In this document: piece by piece, positions 34,338-45,869 of the stretch | Numbering within the stretch: position 1 is the stretch's first letter | How the letters are laid out: the number at the start of each line of letters is the position of its first letter | NCBI GenBank assembly: GCA_026545225.1 | Contig: CM048849.1 | Span: 12,531,541 to 12,595,540, forward strand | Length of the DNA: 64,000 bases | Direction: 5' to 3' | From: Cornus controversa | Taxonomy: Eukaryota > Streptophyta > Magnoliopsida > Cornales > Cornaceae | Program-made: the position numbers and the translations under genes | The notes under the pieces: model-generated | Databases searched by the model: none | The model's input: the letters and a program-made list of their open reading frames with translations, nothing else | What the model was told of the DNA's origin: nothing

Positions 34338-34526
34338 TTACCAGAAGAGTTTAGTATTATAATCAAAATAGTACAACATGAACTCTTTGATCATATAAAA
34401 CAGTACAAACAAGTGGATAAAAAGCCCAAGGCAGTTTTAAGTAACCCATAGAAAGCCACACCTATAAGTAATAATAAAAGGCACACTCATGAAACCATAT
34501 ATCTCAGTATACGCATTAAGTAACAT

Positions 34527-35009
34527 TTAGTTGTAGGCATCAGGATTTGCCAAGAGGTAGGCCTCAACAGCCTTGAACATTCCCAAGGCCTTCTCTTTCC
34601 CACCCTTGATTTGGTCCTCTGTGATTCCAGCATCACCTTTGGTATGGTATTTACTACTGTTCTTGCATAGGGATCCTCCATCAGAGGAAGCTTCGATCTT
34701 GATCTCGTAAGAGATTTTTTCAAGAACACCCATCAAAGCATCACCTTCGATGATGCTGTAGCTATAGACAAAGTTGTCTTTGTCAAGTCCGTCAACCTGG
34801 TGTTTCACGCTCTTGAATTGGCTGCCTTCGCCAAAAGAGATGACCTTGACAGTTCCAACTCCTCCATCCCCTTGGATGATTTCAACACTCTTAATAGCTT
34901 GAGGCAAGATCTTGGGGATGAGGTTGTCGGCGTCAAGGACAAAGGCCTTGAACATCTTGGCCGGAGGGATTGAGGAGCTAATCTCCATTTCATAATTGAT
35001 CACACCCAT
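34527..35009 (-). CDS. PR-10 / Bet v 1-family protein
   Basis: Complete 160-residue frame, the standard length of the family, from ATG at 35007-35009 to TAA at 34527-34529. Members are small acidic cytosolic proteins with a hydrophobic cavity that binds flavonoids, cytokinins and similar ligands; many are induced by pathogens or stress and some are pollen or food allergens. The glycine-rich P-loop GDGGVGT is at residues 47-53. The PROSITE-type Bet v I signature fits fully from G89 to Y121 (L92, E97, S100, D110-G111-G112-S113, K116). Residues linked to the RNase activity of some members (K55, E97, E149, Y151) are all present. The C-terminus LLANPDAYN is typical. No intron interrupts codon 62, where most family genes have one. 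It has a TATA box 97 bp upstream of the ATG and no neighbouring paralogue. It appears functional; the ligand cannot be predicted. Confidence 0.95.
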   Translation of the reverse strand: MGVINYEMEISSSIPPAKMFKAFVLDADNLIPKILPQAIKSVEIIQGDGGVGTVKVISFGEGSQFKSVKHQVDGLDKDNFVYSYSIIEGDALMGVLEKISYEIKIEASSDGGSLCKNSSKYHTKGDAGITEDQIKGGKEKALGMFKAVEAYLLANPDAYN

Positions 35010-35105
35010 GACGGCTTGGGAGTTTGAATGTGAAGGAAAGGGAAAAGGATATATTTTTTTTTAAGAAAGGTTTTGGTGTGAGGGAATGTGAGGGCTAGAG
35101 GTGGC

Positions 35106-35112
35106 ATTTATA
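35106..35112 (-). promoter_or_regulatory. TATA box of the PR-10 gene
   Basis: On the minus strand CTATAAATGCC lies 97 bp upstream of the ATG, giving a predicted 5' UTR of about 65 bp. A TTGAC W-box core lies at 35368-35372 (plus strand), about 360 bp upstream. One such core is weak evidence of WRKY control, though the family is commonly stress-induced. Confidence 0.7.
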
Positions 35113-35585
35113 GAGTGGGGATAAAGGTTTGGATGTGTGAAGAGAAATATAAAAACACTCCTTTCATTCCAAAATGGAGTCCTAAGTTTCATGTTTTACC
35201 TTAAATTATTCAGTACATAAAACATGTAGGAATGCAAAGCTGACTCTCTAGAAGCTAGTTTTATTATTATGTGAGAAAGCGTTGGATATATGGTATGAAA
35301 TGGCAGCACATGGCTCGCAAATAGGACAGTCAAATTCAACCATCTTTGAATTGCCCCACAAATTATTTTGACCATATATTAGTATATGGCCCTTCTGACT
35401 TGGTTTGCACATGTCGACATCACAAAACATAACATACTGTTGAATGACAAGGATAGCAAATATTTAGAAACACACGCACCCCTATTGGAGGTTGTCCCAT
35501 GCCCTTTTAGAACCGGACTAGATATATTACCTTGGAATAGTATAAGCAGCTCAAACATTAAACAATATTAGGTACATTTTTAAAT

Positions 35586-35799
35586 GAGCAATGCTACACG
35601 ACATGAAATTATTTATATGAATTTATATCATGAATGATGTGACAAGTAACGTGGAGAGTTAGTATTGGTGGAATTCTCCCCATACACAGAGTTCCATGAT
35701 ATTATCACTGAATCCCATCAATACTAACTCTCCACGTTACTTGTCACATCATTCATGATACAAATTCATGAAATAATTTCATGACGTTTAGCATTTCTC
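35586..35799. mobile_element. MULE-type MITE, 214 bp, upstream of the PR-10 gene
   Basis: Near-complete inverted repeat. The left arm starts GAGCAATGCTACACGACATG and the right arm, reverse-complemented, starts GAGAAATGCTAAACGTCATG; the arms pair over about 90 bp around a central loop. Flanks TTTTTAAAT (35577-35585) and TTTTCAAAT (35800-35808) form a 9-bp duplication with one difference, the size made by Mutator-like transposases. It has no coding capacity. It lies 577 bp upstream of the PR-10 start codon. Confidence 0.85.
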
Positions 35800-36062
35800 T
35801 TTTCAAATATGCAGCCTGGCGTAGTAGATAAAGCAATAGAGGTCCATTAATTTACTCTATGCGTCACAAAATTCTGGTTCTTTTATTCGTTTTTAGATGT
35901 GTCAATTTTTTTTCACAGTTGCATATTCAATGTAAAAAGATAATTTATTTTTCAAAATATCTTCAACTTTTGAAAAATAAAAAAATTACAAATATTTTCT
36001 AAATCACTTTATTTGTTTAAAACACACATCTAATGGAGGGTGTTTCATACATCTTTTAGAAA
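35800..36062. other. Low-copy stretch between MITE and CACTA element D
   Basis: No gene. GTAGTAGATAAAGCAATAGAGGTCC-like sequence at 35820-35860 has a diverged direct copy at 63486-63525, just beyond the far end of CACTA element D. Confidence 0.4.
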
Positions 36063-36240
36063 CACTACAAGAAAATTAGTCTTTTATTGCAAAATTTTTA
36101 GGATAAGCCCGCACAATCTGTTGTAAAAGTACTTTTTAGGGCGGGCTCGCATGGCCCGTCGTAAAAAAATATGTTCTAAGACGGGCTTTTACCAGCTGCA
36201 ATAAAAAATAAGTTTTAGGACAGCCTCGTATAATCAAATT
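36063..36240. repeat. CACTA element D left subterminal repeat region
   Basis: Copies of the type TTTTAGGGCGGGCTCG, AAGACGGGC and CCCGTCGTAAAA follow the left terminus, related to those of elements B and C. Confidence 0.65.
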
Positions 36241-36734
36241 ATTTAAGGCACTCCGAATTTGATATAATTAAACAACTATTTTAAAAGGCATCCACGCACC
36301 ACCTTTAATGACCATTTTTTTGACACAAAATTTCGGCGGCTATCAAAAAATTTCAAGCGCAATATGAAAATTTTAGTCCAATTTTCTCACTTTCTCCCTC
36401 TTTCTTTTTCGATTGAACCCTAACCCTTTCTTATTTCCAACCCCTCTCTTTTTCTCTCCTTCCTCTCTGGTATGAAGCCCACCAACCCTAACTGTAGGGC
36501 TTCCCTCTCACTCGATTCCCCCAACCAATCTCTAATTTCTCTAATTTTATTACATTGGTACTAGTTGGTAATCGTTACTTCTCACTACTGCCTAAGGGCT
36601 TCCCTTTTACAACGACAAGTGACGACCATCTGACAACCTCCAACTACGACCTTTAGGAGTTTGCTACCCATAGTCGTGCCTTCGACGAAGCCAACACTAG
36701 TCTCCAAACCAAGTCTGGTTAGGTACACGCCCTC

Positions 36735-36756
36735 TCTCTCTCTCTCTCTCTCTATC
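36735..36756. repeat. (TC)n microsatellite
   Basis: Eleven or so TC units in a 5'-UTR-like pyrimidine-rich region (36370-36790) that also has CCCTAACCC motifs. This is similar in character to the leaders near the ends of elements A and C. Confidence 0.85.
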
Positions 36757-37054
36757 TCTAAGTCTAGGGATCATCGATTTCAACTCACAATACCCTAACA
36801 CTGGTTTCTTGGGTTCATCAGTTTTTTTCTGGTCATCAGCTGTTTCGATTGATGCTAGGTTCCAAATTTCTATAGTTTTTAAGGTAATATTTTTCTCTCA
36901 TATTTGTATTGTGTGTATCAATTTCTTAAATTTTATTTTCTCCTTTGTATTTGTATATCTTTTTGTTTATATATATATATTTATACTATTTGTTGATTTT
37001 ATTTATTTTCGGTGAAAAGGGGGTCTACAGGATTTGATTCTGAACAACAACTAA

Positions 37055-37207
<153 letters not shown>

Positions 37208-38924
37208 TGAATCTTAATGATAGGTGTCGGGTCCTTGTGATTGTGTTGTCCTGCTGTGTTATATAGTATTTTTGCTATGTGTGAGAATATTAAGCCTTGT
37301 ATAATCAAAATTCCATAATTGTGGTCTCTTCCTTAAATTGAATTTTGGAGTTGTACTTTCTTCTTTGGTTCTAAGAATGTTCTATTTTTTCTTTGTGAAA
37401 TTGGATCTATATATATTCAGATTGAAATTCATATGGCAATTTGATCATGATTTAGTTTATCCACATGGGTTGCTCCTTTTTTGCAAATATGGATGCTTTT
37501 AAGGTTCAGATTTTATAAATTGAATTGGTTGTTTTGGCCACACAAACTTATAATTTGATGGTATTGAAGTATAGAAGGCATTGTTGTTGTTATCGATACC
37601 TTCCATGTTTCTTGTTCTCATATTAATACTCACTTTTAATACTCCAATTTTACACAATACCTTCCATATTTTCTGTTCTCATATTAATACTCACTGCTAA
37701 TACTCCAATTTTACACACTTCAAATATCTAATTTCAACATGTTTCTTGGTTTCTGTTATGGCTTCCTCTCTTCATTTTTACGAAGGCAAAAAAAACACCA
37801 ATTGCATATTATAGTTCTAGACTTGTTTTTAGTTGATCACTTTGGAAGAGAAAGATATGTGAAGCTTTATCTGGTTTACTGTGCATATTATGTCTCCATA
37901 GTCTCTTTTCGAACTTGTATAGGCTTTGATTACTATACAAACTCTATTTTAAACTCTGACCCACTTTGACTCTTTATGTTTTGATTACTAAATCACTGTT
38001 TGCGAACATCCCTACCCATCTTCACTCATGAAGGTTCATGTTCAATAGCAATTGAAAATCTCATCCTATCCACTTGTAATCAATAAAGCCAAACTGATTA
38101 TGATCTATCAAAAGAGAAAAAGCTGGAAAAGCTATTAAATAAATTAATGAATGAAAGACATAAAATGAGAAGAATTTTTAGTTTGATTTGTAAGGCATGT
38201 GGTTGTGAAACTGTGGTTGCAGAGTGGAGACTTTCTAGTTGTATTGAGTTTGTTTGAATGGATTGACTACAGTGTTACAGTGTTCTACTTGATGGCGGGT
38301 TGGCTGTTATGGTTCTCAGTTTTGTGTTGCCTTAGTTTCCATTTGTTTTGAGACTGAGTCTATGTTGGTTTTCCTTTTGGTGTAATTTTTTATGTATGGC
38401 CTTGGCCTAGACTCTTCTTGATAATTTGAAGTGCTCCAATTTATTTTGTTTTCAAAAAATTTGGAAGCTCTGATTGGGACTGATAATAGTTTTTCATTTT
38501 TTTAAAGAATAAATTAGAAGTTAAATGGTAGGCTAAACTTCAGAATAGGTAATTTCTAAAATCCATATACTAAAAGGTCCTATTTGTAAATAGAAATCAA
38601 AATTTATACTAAAAGATAATTTACATTTGTTCAAAACTTCAAACATAAATATTTATCTTCAAGTTACTATCACACACTATACTCCATCCCTCACCTGGTT
38701 GATTTCCAGACCTAAGAAAGTAGTGTATCCATAATGGTCACTTGCTTTGAAGCAGGACACTTCCCAGACATCTACTTTTATTTAAATTTTTTGACACAAT
38801 TTAAAATAAATAATTATTTATATGGGCATACTTAAATTCAACTTTTCTTTTTCTTTTTCTGATCTTGAAAGATTGAATTGATTGATTCATCATAATAGAA
38901 TGTGTTTGGGTGGTTTTTAGTTAA

Positions 38925-39125
38925 CTGGTTATGTTTGTGACTTCCTCTAGCTATTAAAATACTCCTAAATGCTCTCCCTATCTTCCTCAAGAATGCTTCA
39001 AATGGCTATGTAGTCTCTTTAGAAGGGTCTATATTACTTGCTTACCCAAATTTGAAATGTTATCCTTTGAGAACATCATTAATTCACTCTTTTGTTTAAT
39101 AAATGTTTGAAACTAAGTGTGAAGT
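38925..39125 (+). other. Segment shared with CACTA element B, unidentified
   Basis: Counterpart of 22345-22560 in opposite orientation, about 80-85 percent alike by eye. Here the frame is interrupted early. It extends past 39125 into a stretch reading YLNNLFATP and then FVELDLYLDNKLVANN that has no match in B. Confidence 0.45.
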
Positions 39126-39757
39126 TCCTCTTAGGTATCTCAACAACCTCTTTGCAACCCCTATGTGAATCTTTGTCGAACTTGACTTGTATCTTGATAA
39201 CAAGCTTGTGGCAAACAATATGTTGGGCTGAGTGTTTGTGAGGTACAACAAACTTCCATTAATCAAACTTTAGTAAACATGAGAGTTCACATTTTCTTCC
39301 CCATCATCCATGCAAAGTTTTTGATTTGTAATCATATGAATCTTCACCTCATTGCAATCCTTCATATTGTATTTTTGAAGGAGGTCTAGCCCATGCCCCC
39401 ACATATGCATCTGCAAAATTCATCAATATATATCCACATTGCCAAAAATAAAAATATATGAATCATGAGTAGCAAATAATGACAAATTAAAACTCTAATT
39501 GTGATATGGTAATCAAACTTAAATCAAAGAAAATTTGGAAAGATTGTGACCTTAGAATAAGATGTTTTGGTCAATATATATATATATATATATACACTTT
39601 TGTTATTTGGATATCAGTAAGAGTAGTATTAGTATTCTGCATGTAAAGGACTTAATATTTTTTGGAGTGAACATATATTTGAAAAAGTGCACATGCTAGA
39701 TAATTGAAATATCTCTCTATCAATGAAGTTGAAGATTCATTGCCAAAAAGTATATAT

Positions 39758-40080
39758 CACTACAAGAAAAATTACTTTTAACGACGGGCAAAAATACTTT
39801 CCACGACGGGCATAGTCCGTTGTAGGATCGCCTGTCGTAGTTGATAATTAACTTTCTACGACGGTCTCCATGCCCGTCATAGAAAGGCAACTTGTGACGA
39901 CGTGCTACGCCCGTCGTAGAAAGTCTACTTTCCACGACGAGCCTTGGAACCGTCGTGGAAAATTGACTTTCCACGAGGGGCTTGCCCGTCGTAGAAAGCC
40001 AATTTTTCACGACGGTTCCAAGGCTCGTCGTGGAAAGTAGACTTTCTACGACGGGTAAGGCCCCTCGTGGAAAGTCAATT
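39758..40080. repeat. CACTA element C left subterminal palindrome array
   Basis: About ten alternating copies of TTTCTACGACGGGC and GCCCGTCGTAGAAAG types. The frames read from both strands across it are repeat products. Confidence 0.85.
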
Positions 40081-40559
40081 TTTTTTAAAAAAAATTTGGA
40101 TGCTTTCTATTGTCCCAAAAGCTATACAACAACCAAACACAACAAAAACTCCATCCAAATTCGTATATATCTTCCCCAAGCCTTGTATAAACAACATGAT
40201 CTAAATAAAAAAAGAGTTTTTTTTTATAAGTTAATAAAAAAAATAAAAAAGTTAAAAGCATAGAAAATGGTAAATTTGAATCTAAAGCTCACCAATCGCA
40301 AAAAAATAAATCCCAATCTATCTTTATTTTCATTAAAGAGTTCAAAAGTACAAAGTTTCATCACTATTATTATCATCGCTGTACAAGAGAAAAGTTTCAA
40401 TCCTAACACAATCAAGACATTTCCCACCAAGCTCAAACTGCAAAAGCTTCACCCCAAAGCATTTAAATCGAGACTCCAAGCAGCCAAACATAACTGAAAA
40501 CAAAGTAAGAAAATTTAGCTAAAACACTTGCTAAAGAACTCAAAAAACAAAAATTATAT

Positions 40560-40680
40560 TTGTACTCAAGGTAGAAAATCTGCAAAGTGTTTCAAGTACT
40601 CAAGGTAGGAAATCTGCAAGTGTTTCAAAAATTATATAACAAAGTGTTTCAAGTACTCAAGGTAGGAAATCTGCTCTTTG
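40560..40680. repeat. Short tandem repeats in CACTA element C
   Basis: Three copies of a phrase built on GTACTCAAGGTAGGAAATC, spaced unevenly over about 110 bp. Confidence 0.75.
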
Positions 40681-41264
40681 TACTTGAAGATCTTCAATTA
40701 GCTCTAAGTGATCAAATGTAAAGAAGGCTGCTTGTATAGTCAGAAAGATTCATAATCAGTCCTAGCATGGTCACTTACACTTTCTTAAATCAAGAGAGAC
40801 ACCTCAAGAAGATTCAATGAATTTAGCTGCAATAGGTGTTTTTATACTTTAATAATAATAGCTTCAAGCTATGGAAATAAGTTGCTGCGGTTTGCAAGGG
40901 TACTACTTGAAATCTGTTTATCAAACAACTAAATGCACTAGCAAGATAATATAAATAACAACGCATGTCTGTTTTTGAAGAGTAAAATAGTGCATGATCA
41001 TTTTACAAGATGGCATGAATCAAAAACAATGAAGGATAGTGTGGCAGCAGTTAATGTGCTTCTAGTTTTTGACTTTCAGCAAGGTAAACAAGGTCAGCAA
41101 TTAACAGAGAAGTAATATAACTCCAGATAGATCTAGTTCAGTTGCATATAACAATAACTAAAGAACAATCAAGCAATTACCACATGTTCTGCCAATGTCA
41201 GGATCTCAAATAGATTGAACAATCTTATCAATAATGAGCTTTAGGTGATCAACTTGAGGTGCAA

Positions 41265-41480
41265 CATTAACAGTCCAGCAATCTAATAGTTCAAGCAGCA
41301 TTAACATTCCAACAAACTAATAGTTCAAGCAACATTAACAATTCAGCAAACTAATTTGTTCAAGGAGCAATAACAATTCAGCAAAATAATAGTTCAAGGA
41401 GCAATAACAATCCAAAATTTCAGCATTATAAAATTCAGGCAGCAAGCAAGATCATAATTTCAGCAATAAGGCATTCAAGG
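41265..41480. repeat. Degenerate tandem array, about 35-bp units
   Basis: Five or six units of the type AACATTAACAATTCAGCAAAC plus TAATAGTTCAAGCAGC, fading into further CAGCAA repeats up to about 41580. Confidence 0.75.
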
Positions 41481-42399
41481 CAGCAATACAGAAATATCAG
41501 CAATTCAATTTTCAGCACAACATGAATTTCAAGGCAGCAACTTTTTGATTTCAGCAACAATAAGTATATATAACAGCAACAATAACTCTAAATCAGGGTT
41601 TTAGTACATCAATTTTGGGGAAATAGCTTGCATTCACAGAAATAACACAAATTTGAGTTGATTAAACTTAAAATGATATGCTCAAACAAAATGGAGCTCT
41701 ATTAATTAACCAAATAATCATTTTATGTCAGCTTTAAGGGTTAGATTCACATAAAGCCTTGAATACAACTTGTATTGTCAAAACACAGCTTGCAAACAAA
41801 ATAACAAAACAATAAGATATTTCTTCTCAACAACAGGAACTCTAGGGAAATCGTGCAAGGAATCCTTTGTGTACAAGGCAAAAGCATTACATCAAGTTTT
41901 CTCTTGCACCTAAAGTTTCTGCCTCGAGATGGTTAAGCAAAATCAAGCTTAATTCATGGACCATGGAGAAGACAATATTATAATCTGATTATCATAGAAA
42001 ACAGATATAATATAGAATAAGTGTGATCAAAACTAAAGAGAAGCAGACCGAACAGCAGACTAGTAGCTAAGTTTAGATCCCACATACATATTTGAAAACA
42101 GATAAGTAATGTTTGAAGAGTACTAACTTTTATTAAGCAGCCTCTATGCAAGAAATAGCAAGAATGGTCAAGATAATAGATCTAATGTTGACTTTGGAGG
42201 ATGAAAAGGAGAAAATTATTACTTTAATACATATACAAACATGTAGATAATGCCCTGAAACCAGACTCCATTCTGTAATTACAATGGGCACGTTGATTAT
42301 CAGAAAAATGAATGATAAATAAATATAATGTAATTTAAATATAGAAATTGCTAAGAACTCTTCCACTTCTGTTTCATTTTTAAAAGAATAAGCGAGAGA

Positions 42400-42500
42400 A
42401 TTTCATTATTTAAATCAATGGCTCTGCATTATTTGGATCACCAACCACTCTATAAGGTTTGAATTCATTATTTAAATCAATGGCTCTGCATTATAGATCA
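42400..42500. repeat. Tandem duplication, about 65 bp
   Basis: TTCATTATTTAAATCAATGG followed by CTCTGCATTAT occurs twice, at 42401 and 42465. Confidence 0.8.
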
Positions 42501-42692
42501 TTGTATACTCTGCTTCCCTTCGAATGATCAATGAGTTGCAGATTTATCAGTTATGACCATAAATGAAAGATTTCTAGTTGTTGCTTATACTAACTTTGGT
42601 TGTGTCATTTTGTTGTACTCAATGCTAATTCATATCAGGTATTAAAATCTATACTCGCTAGTGCACTAAAAATAATAAAGATATACAATTCA

Positions 42693-42734
<42 letters not shown>

Positions 42735-43729
42735 ATTGCCATGGGTTTTAAATCATGAATTTACATTCAACTCATATGTCCAATTTAAACCAGAATTTTG
42801 GACATATTACTTGATCTTTTATTTCTTCATCATTTGGCATAACAAACCTATATCATCCACTCAGTAAAAGACACTAGTTACTATTGTCCTTTTCTTCTTC
42901 TTCTTCTTTTTTCAGCACAAATTTGAACAGCTCGAACTATACTTCTTCTTATTGTTATATGGAATGTCACAAATCTTAAACCAAATATCCATTAATTCTT
43001 CGAATTTTCATCCAAGTCAACAAGGGTAGTAAACATATAGAGAAATTAAAAAAAAAAAATAACAGATATCATCCAAATCTCTCCTAAATTGGCCAAAATT
43101 TCCCCAATTATCCAAACTTTTTGTATCCAAAATATTTCATGCAATTTAAAAAAAATTAAAACTACAATTGTTATCATTGCACAACAACAAGAAGCAATAC
43201 GGTGCTCATAGCTCTACAGGGATTTCTTCAACGTCAAACGATACACATATTTTAAAGGCAACATAACAAAATTTATTTTGACCCGATAACAAATAAATGA
43301 AAGACATTGATATTTCACAAACAATATATGGAGTAACATATATATATATATAAGTCTGTGAATCGAGAATTTTGAATATGAAAATAACTTACTTTAGAAT
43401 CGGTTACTAACACCTCAGAGAGAGAATAAATTGGTCAATTTACTATGCAACACCTTCCACACGGAACCAAACTATCTTCGTTGAATTTATTCGAGATCAT
43501 AACAAATAGAAATGCCCTAATAAGTGAGAAATTGTCTCTTTCTCTCTTGTTTGGGGATGTGGATATGGTTGTGGCTGGTGAAGCTTTCGTGTGCCGACAA
43601 AGCAGATGACAGATCTGGTTATGTACTGTCATTGGGGCTTAGTATCGAACGGTCCTCTACCATTGTTTCTCTCAGGTCAGTCGGTTCTATTGGTGGATCG
43701 AACCATTTTGTGAACTGAATCATCAACGA

Positions 43730-43870
43730 TTGAGATTGGGTTAGGGTTTTCATCGAGAGAGATTGAGTTAGGGTTTCGAACAGTAAGTGAGATAAGATTG
43801 AGATTGGGTTAGGGTTTTCATCGAGAGAGATTGAGTTAGGGCTTTGAACAGTAAGTGAGATTGGGTTTCG
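43730..43870. repeat. Tandem duplication in the leader-like region of CACTA element C
   Basis: Two copies, about 70 bp apart, of a unit containing GATTGGGTTAGGGTTTTCATC and GAGAGAGATTGAGTTAGGG. The TTAGGGTT words resemble plant telo-box promoter motifs when read on either strand. Confidence 0.75.
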
Positions 43871-44089
43871 ACTTTGATTGGTGAGTGAGATTTAGTTGAC
43901 GAATAGAGATAGAGGTTGAGATTGAGAGCTGAGGAATGACTAATCTGGTTCTTTGATTGATTTGAGAGGTTGTGAAGTGAAGAGAACCGAATGAGAGAGG
44001 GGAAAAATATATCGCAGCTAGGAATCTAAAATAACACCCAAAATTTTTTGTTGTCATTTTAAGAAAAAAACAACACTTTCAATTACGGG

Positions 44090-44336
44090 CAAAACACGTA
44101 AAGTATATAAATTTCTACGAGGGGTCAGTGGCCCGTCGTGAAAAATAACCTTCTATGACGGGCCCAAATGGCCCGTCGTAGAAGGATACCTTTTACAAGG
44201 GGCTATTCGGGCCCGTCGTTGAAAGTTTCTTTCTACAAGGGGCAGTACTCGCCCGTCGTAGAAAGTTGCTTTTAATGAGGGGCCATGCGGGCCCGTCGTA
44301 GAAAGCCTGTCGTTAAAAGCCAAATTTGTTGTAGTG
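44090..44336. repeat. CACTA element C right subterminal repeat region
   Basis: Five copies of GGCCCGTCGTAGAAAG-type units, each preceded by TACAAGGGGC or similar, ending TTGTTGTAGTG. Confidence 0.85.
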
Positions 44337-44958
44337 TATGGCTCTTAATTAAGCAGTTGTTCAATAATGAACACTCATTAATTGTATGGAATGTTACTAG
44401 GTTATTTGATCGCACAAGGTTTAATAGAAGAAAATGAGGTCTTATATGAGGAAATAACTTCTAAAGAAAAATAAGTTTAGAGTTGTTTCATATGATAAAG
44501 AGGGTTGAAATAAGTTTAGAGTTGCTTCATAAGGTTTTCATTCTTGTAATATTTCTTGTAGACTAAAGGTTCACTCGGAGAATTCATTCAGTTCTACACA
44601 CTTGACAATGTGTAGATCAGCACAGACTTCAAAGTGTACCAAAAGCACAAGGAACATTGCCTGTGTTGTTCAATCACATAAATGAAGGGGACTGAACCTC
44701 AGTCTTAGTTCTATCAAATTGACATATTCAGAATCCCAATACTCATAAACCAGGCAAAACTTTCAAAAAAAACTGGAAACAAGAAATATAAGCACTAAAA
44801 ATAATAATTTTACAAAAAACTAAAAGTTAAAAAAAAACCTTCATTTTCCTCTTGAAAATCAAGCTCATCATAGCAACAACATATTGATAGTATCAAGCTA
44901 GCTAGCTAGAGATTTTGAGAGTAAACTAATTATTAAGTATTTTCTTCAAGTGAAAATT

Positions 44959-44959
44959 G

Positions 44960-45008
<49 letters not shown>
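44959..45008. repeat. (GA)n microsatellite
   Basis: About 22 consecutive GA units, 50 bp from the WIP zinc-finger exon; on that exon's strand it is a (TC)n tract within the following intron-like sequence. Confidence 0.95.
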
Positions 45009-45010
<2 letters not shown>

Positions 45011-45056
45011 CAAAAGAAGCCTTGGGGGTTTTTCTTCATGAGATGAAACTAATTAC

Positions 45057-45137
45057 CTGCTTATTGTTGTATCTGTTGAAGGTCTTGTACCAAACAGGAC
45101 ATGAGAACTGGGTAGGACCAATGAGAATCTGAGCCAT
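45057..45137 (-). pseudogene. Captured WIP-type C2H2 zinc-finger exon fragment
   Basis: The minus strand from ATG at 45135-45137 encodes 27 residues, [15 protein letters not shown] then [12 protein letters not shown]. This is the start of the WIP domain of plant TT1/NTT/WIP zinc-finger transcription factors (consensus [25 protein letters not shown]). It ends exactly at a GT donor (CAG then GTAATT), where I recall the family's intron lying after the NNMQ codons. The second zinc-binding cysteine is replaced by tryptophan (residue 16), and the rest of the domain is absent. The ATG is probably fortuitous, since WIP proteins have about 150 residues upstream. It lies inside CACTA element D. Confidence 0.85.
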
Positions 45138-45737
45138 AGTTTGTAGTATATTGGGCACATATATACATACACCACATTCACTCTGCCTAACATTCTGAAT
45201 GCATGGAAAAATTTGGAATAGTTTGGCTTTATTGAGTTATCAATATAATAATAGGAAAATGAACATCCCCATGGATAATTGTTTTAGTGGTTAATCTCTA
45301 TCCAGGTTGATTTTGCATCATGATTTTTCATGACCCAGGGTATGAGTTTCAGTCTATTTAGAATGCTTTTTAAAGCCTAATTTACTGTGATCCATACCAA
45401 AAGTTTAGTTGATAAATGATGAAGAATTATAGTTGATTTACTGTGATCCATACACGTGCGAGATTAGTTGTATTTTACTTCGTAGGTTCAGAATTTTTTT
45501 CTTCCTTTTTTGTTTTTTGGTAAAAATTCAATAGTTTAGAGTTTCAGTTTGGTTAAAACTTACAATTAAAATTTTTAATTTTTCTATTTGTTACAATTAC
45601 TTTATTTTTATTTAGAAATTTTCTATAGTCACACTATTTTTTTTATTATTAATTTTTGTCTTTATTTATTGATCTTTTTGTGCCCTCTCTCCTGTTGTAC
45701 TTGCTCCATTAACCCTCTCTCCTTAACTTCCAGGACA

Positions 45738-45869
45738 ATGAACCAGTGCAGCAGCAGCAGTGTGGATGTTGTGTTACACTGCGATGACCTTGTAACGGAG
45801 ATTTTTCTTCGATTGCCTCTAAACTCCGTCTTCAAGTTCAGTGTTTTGCTTGAGTTCATTTATAGCTAG
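45738..45869 (+). pseudogene. Captured F-box gene start
   Basis: From ATG at 45738 the frame reads MNQCSSSS and, at residues 16-34, DDLVTEIFLRLPLNSVFKF, a clear F-box N-terminal half (DDLVTEILLRLPVKSLLRF type). F-box proteins bind SKP1 in SCF ubiquitin ligases. The match stops before the CVSKxWxSLI half, and the frame closes after 43 codons. It is a fragment within CACTA element D, 120 bp from the tandem AT-rich region that precedes the right subterminal repeats. It could be translated as a short peptide, but the SKP1-binding domain is incomplete. Confidence 0.75.

Larger units (their letters stand above)
39758..44336. mobile_element. CACTA element C, 4,579 bp, nested in CACTA element D
   Basis: The left end reads CACTACAAGAAAAATTAC and the right end, reverse-complemented, reads CACTACAACAAATTTGGC. 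The 3-bp duplication TAT is exact (39755-39757, 44337-44339). Subterminal arrays of TTTCTACGACGGGC units fill 39758-40080 and 44090-44336. The sequence inside the left array (CCAAGCCTTGTA, ACAACAAC) resembles that of element B at 21735-21830, so B and C are close relatives. A leader-like region with TTAGGGTTT motifs lies near the right end on the minus strand. No transposase and no recognisable gene fragment were found. Confidence 0.9.

Noticed and set aside
34487-34993. Overlapping minus-strand frames of 62 and 80 codons inside the PR-10 gene
   Set aside because: Shadows of the PR-10 coding sequence in other frames.
39720-40263. Frames of about 95 codons with repeated STTV/VVES motifs
   Set aside because: Translation of the CACTA C subterminal palindromes.
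43737-43870. TTAGGGTT words resembling plant telomere repeats
   Set aside because: Only a few irregularly spaced copies inside a tandemly duplicated leader; telomere or interstitial telomere arrays need runs of TTTAGGG. More like telo-box promoter motifs.
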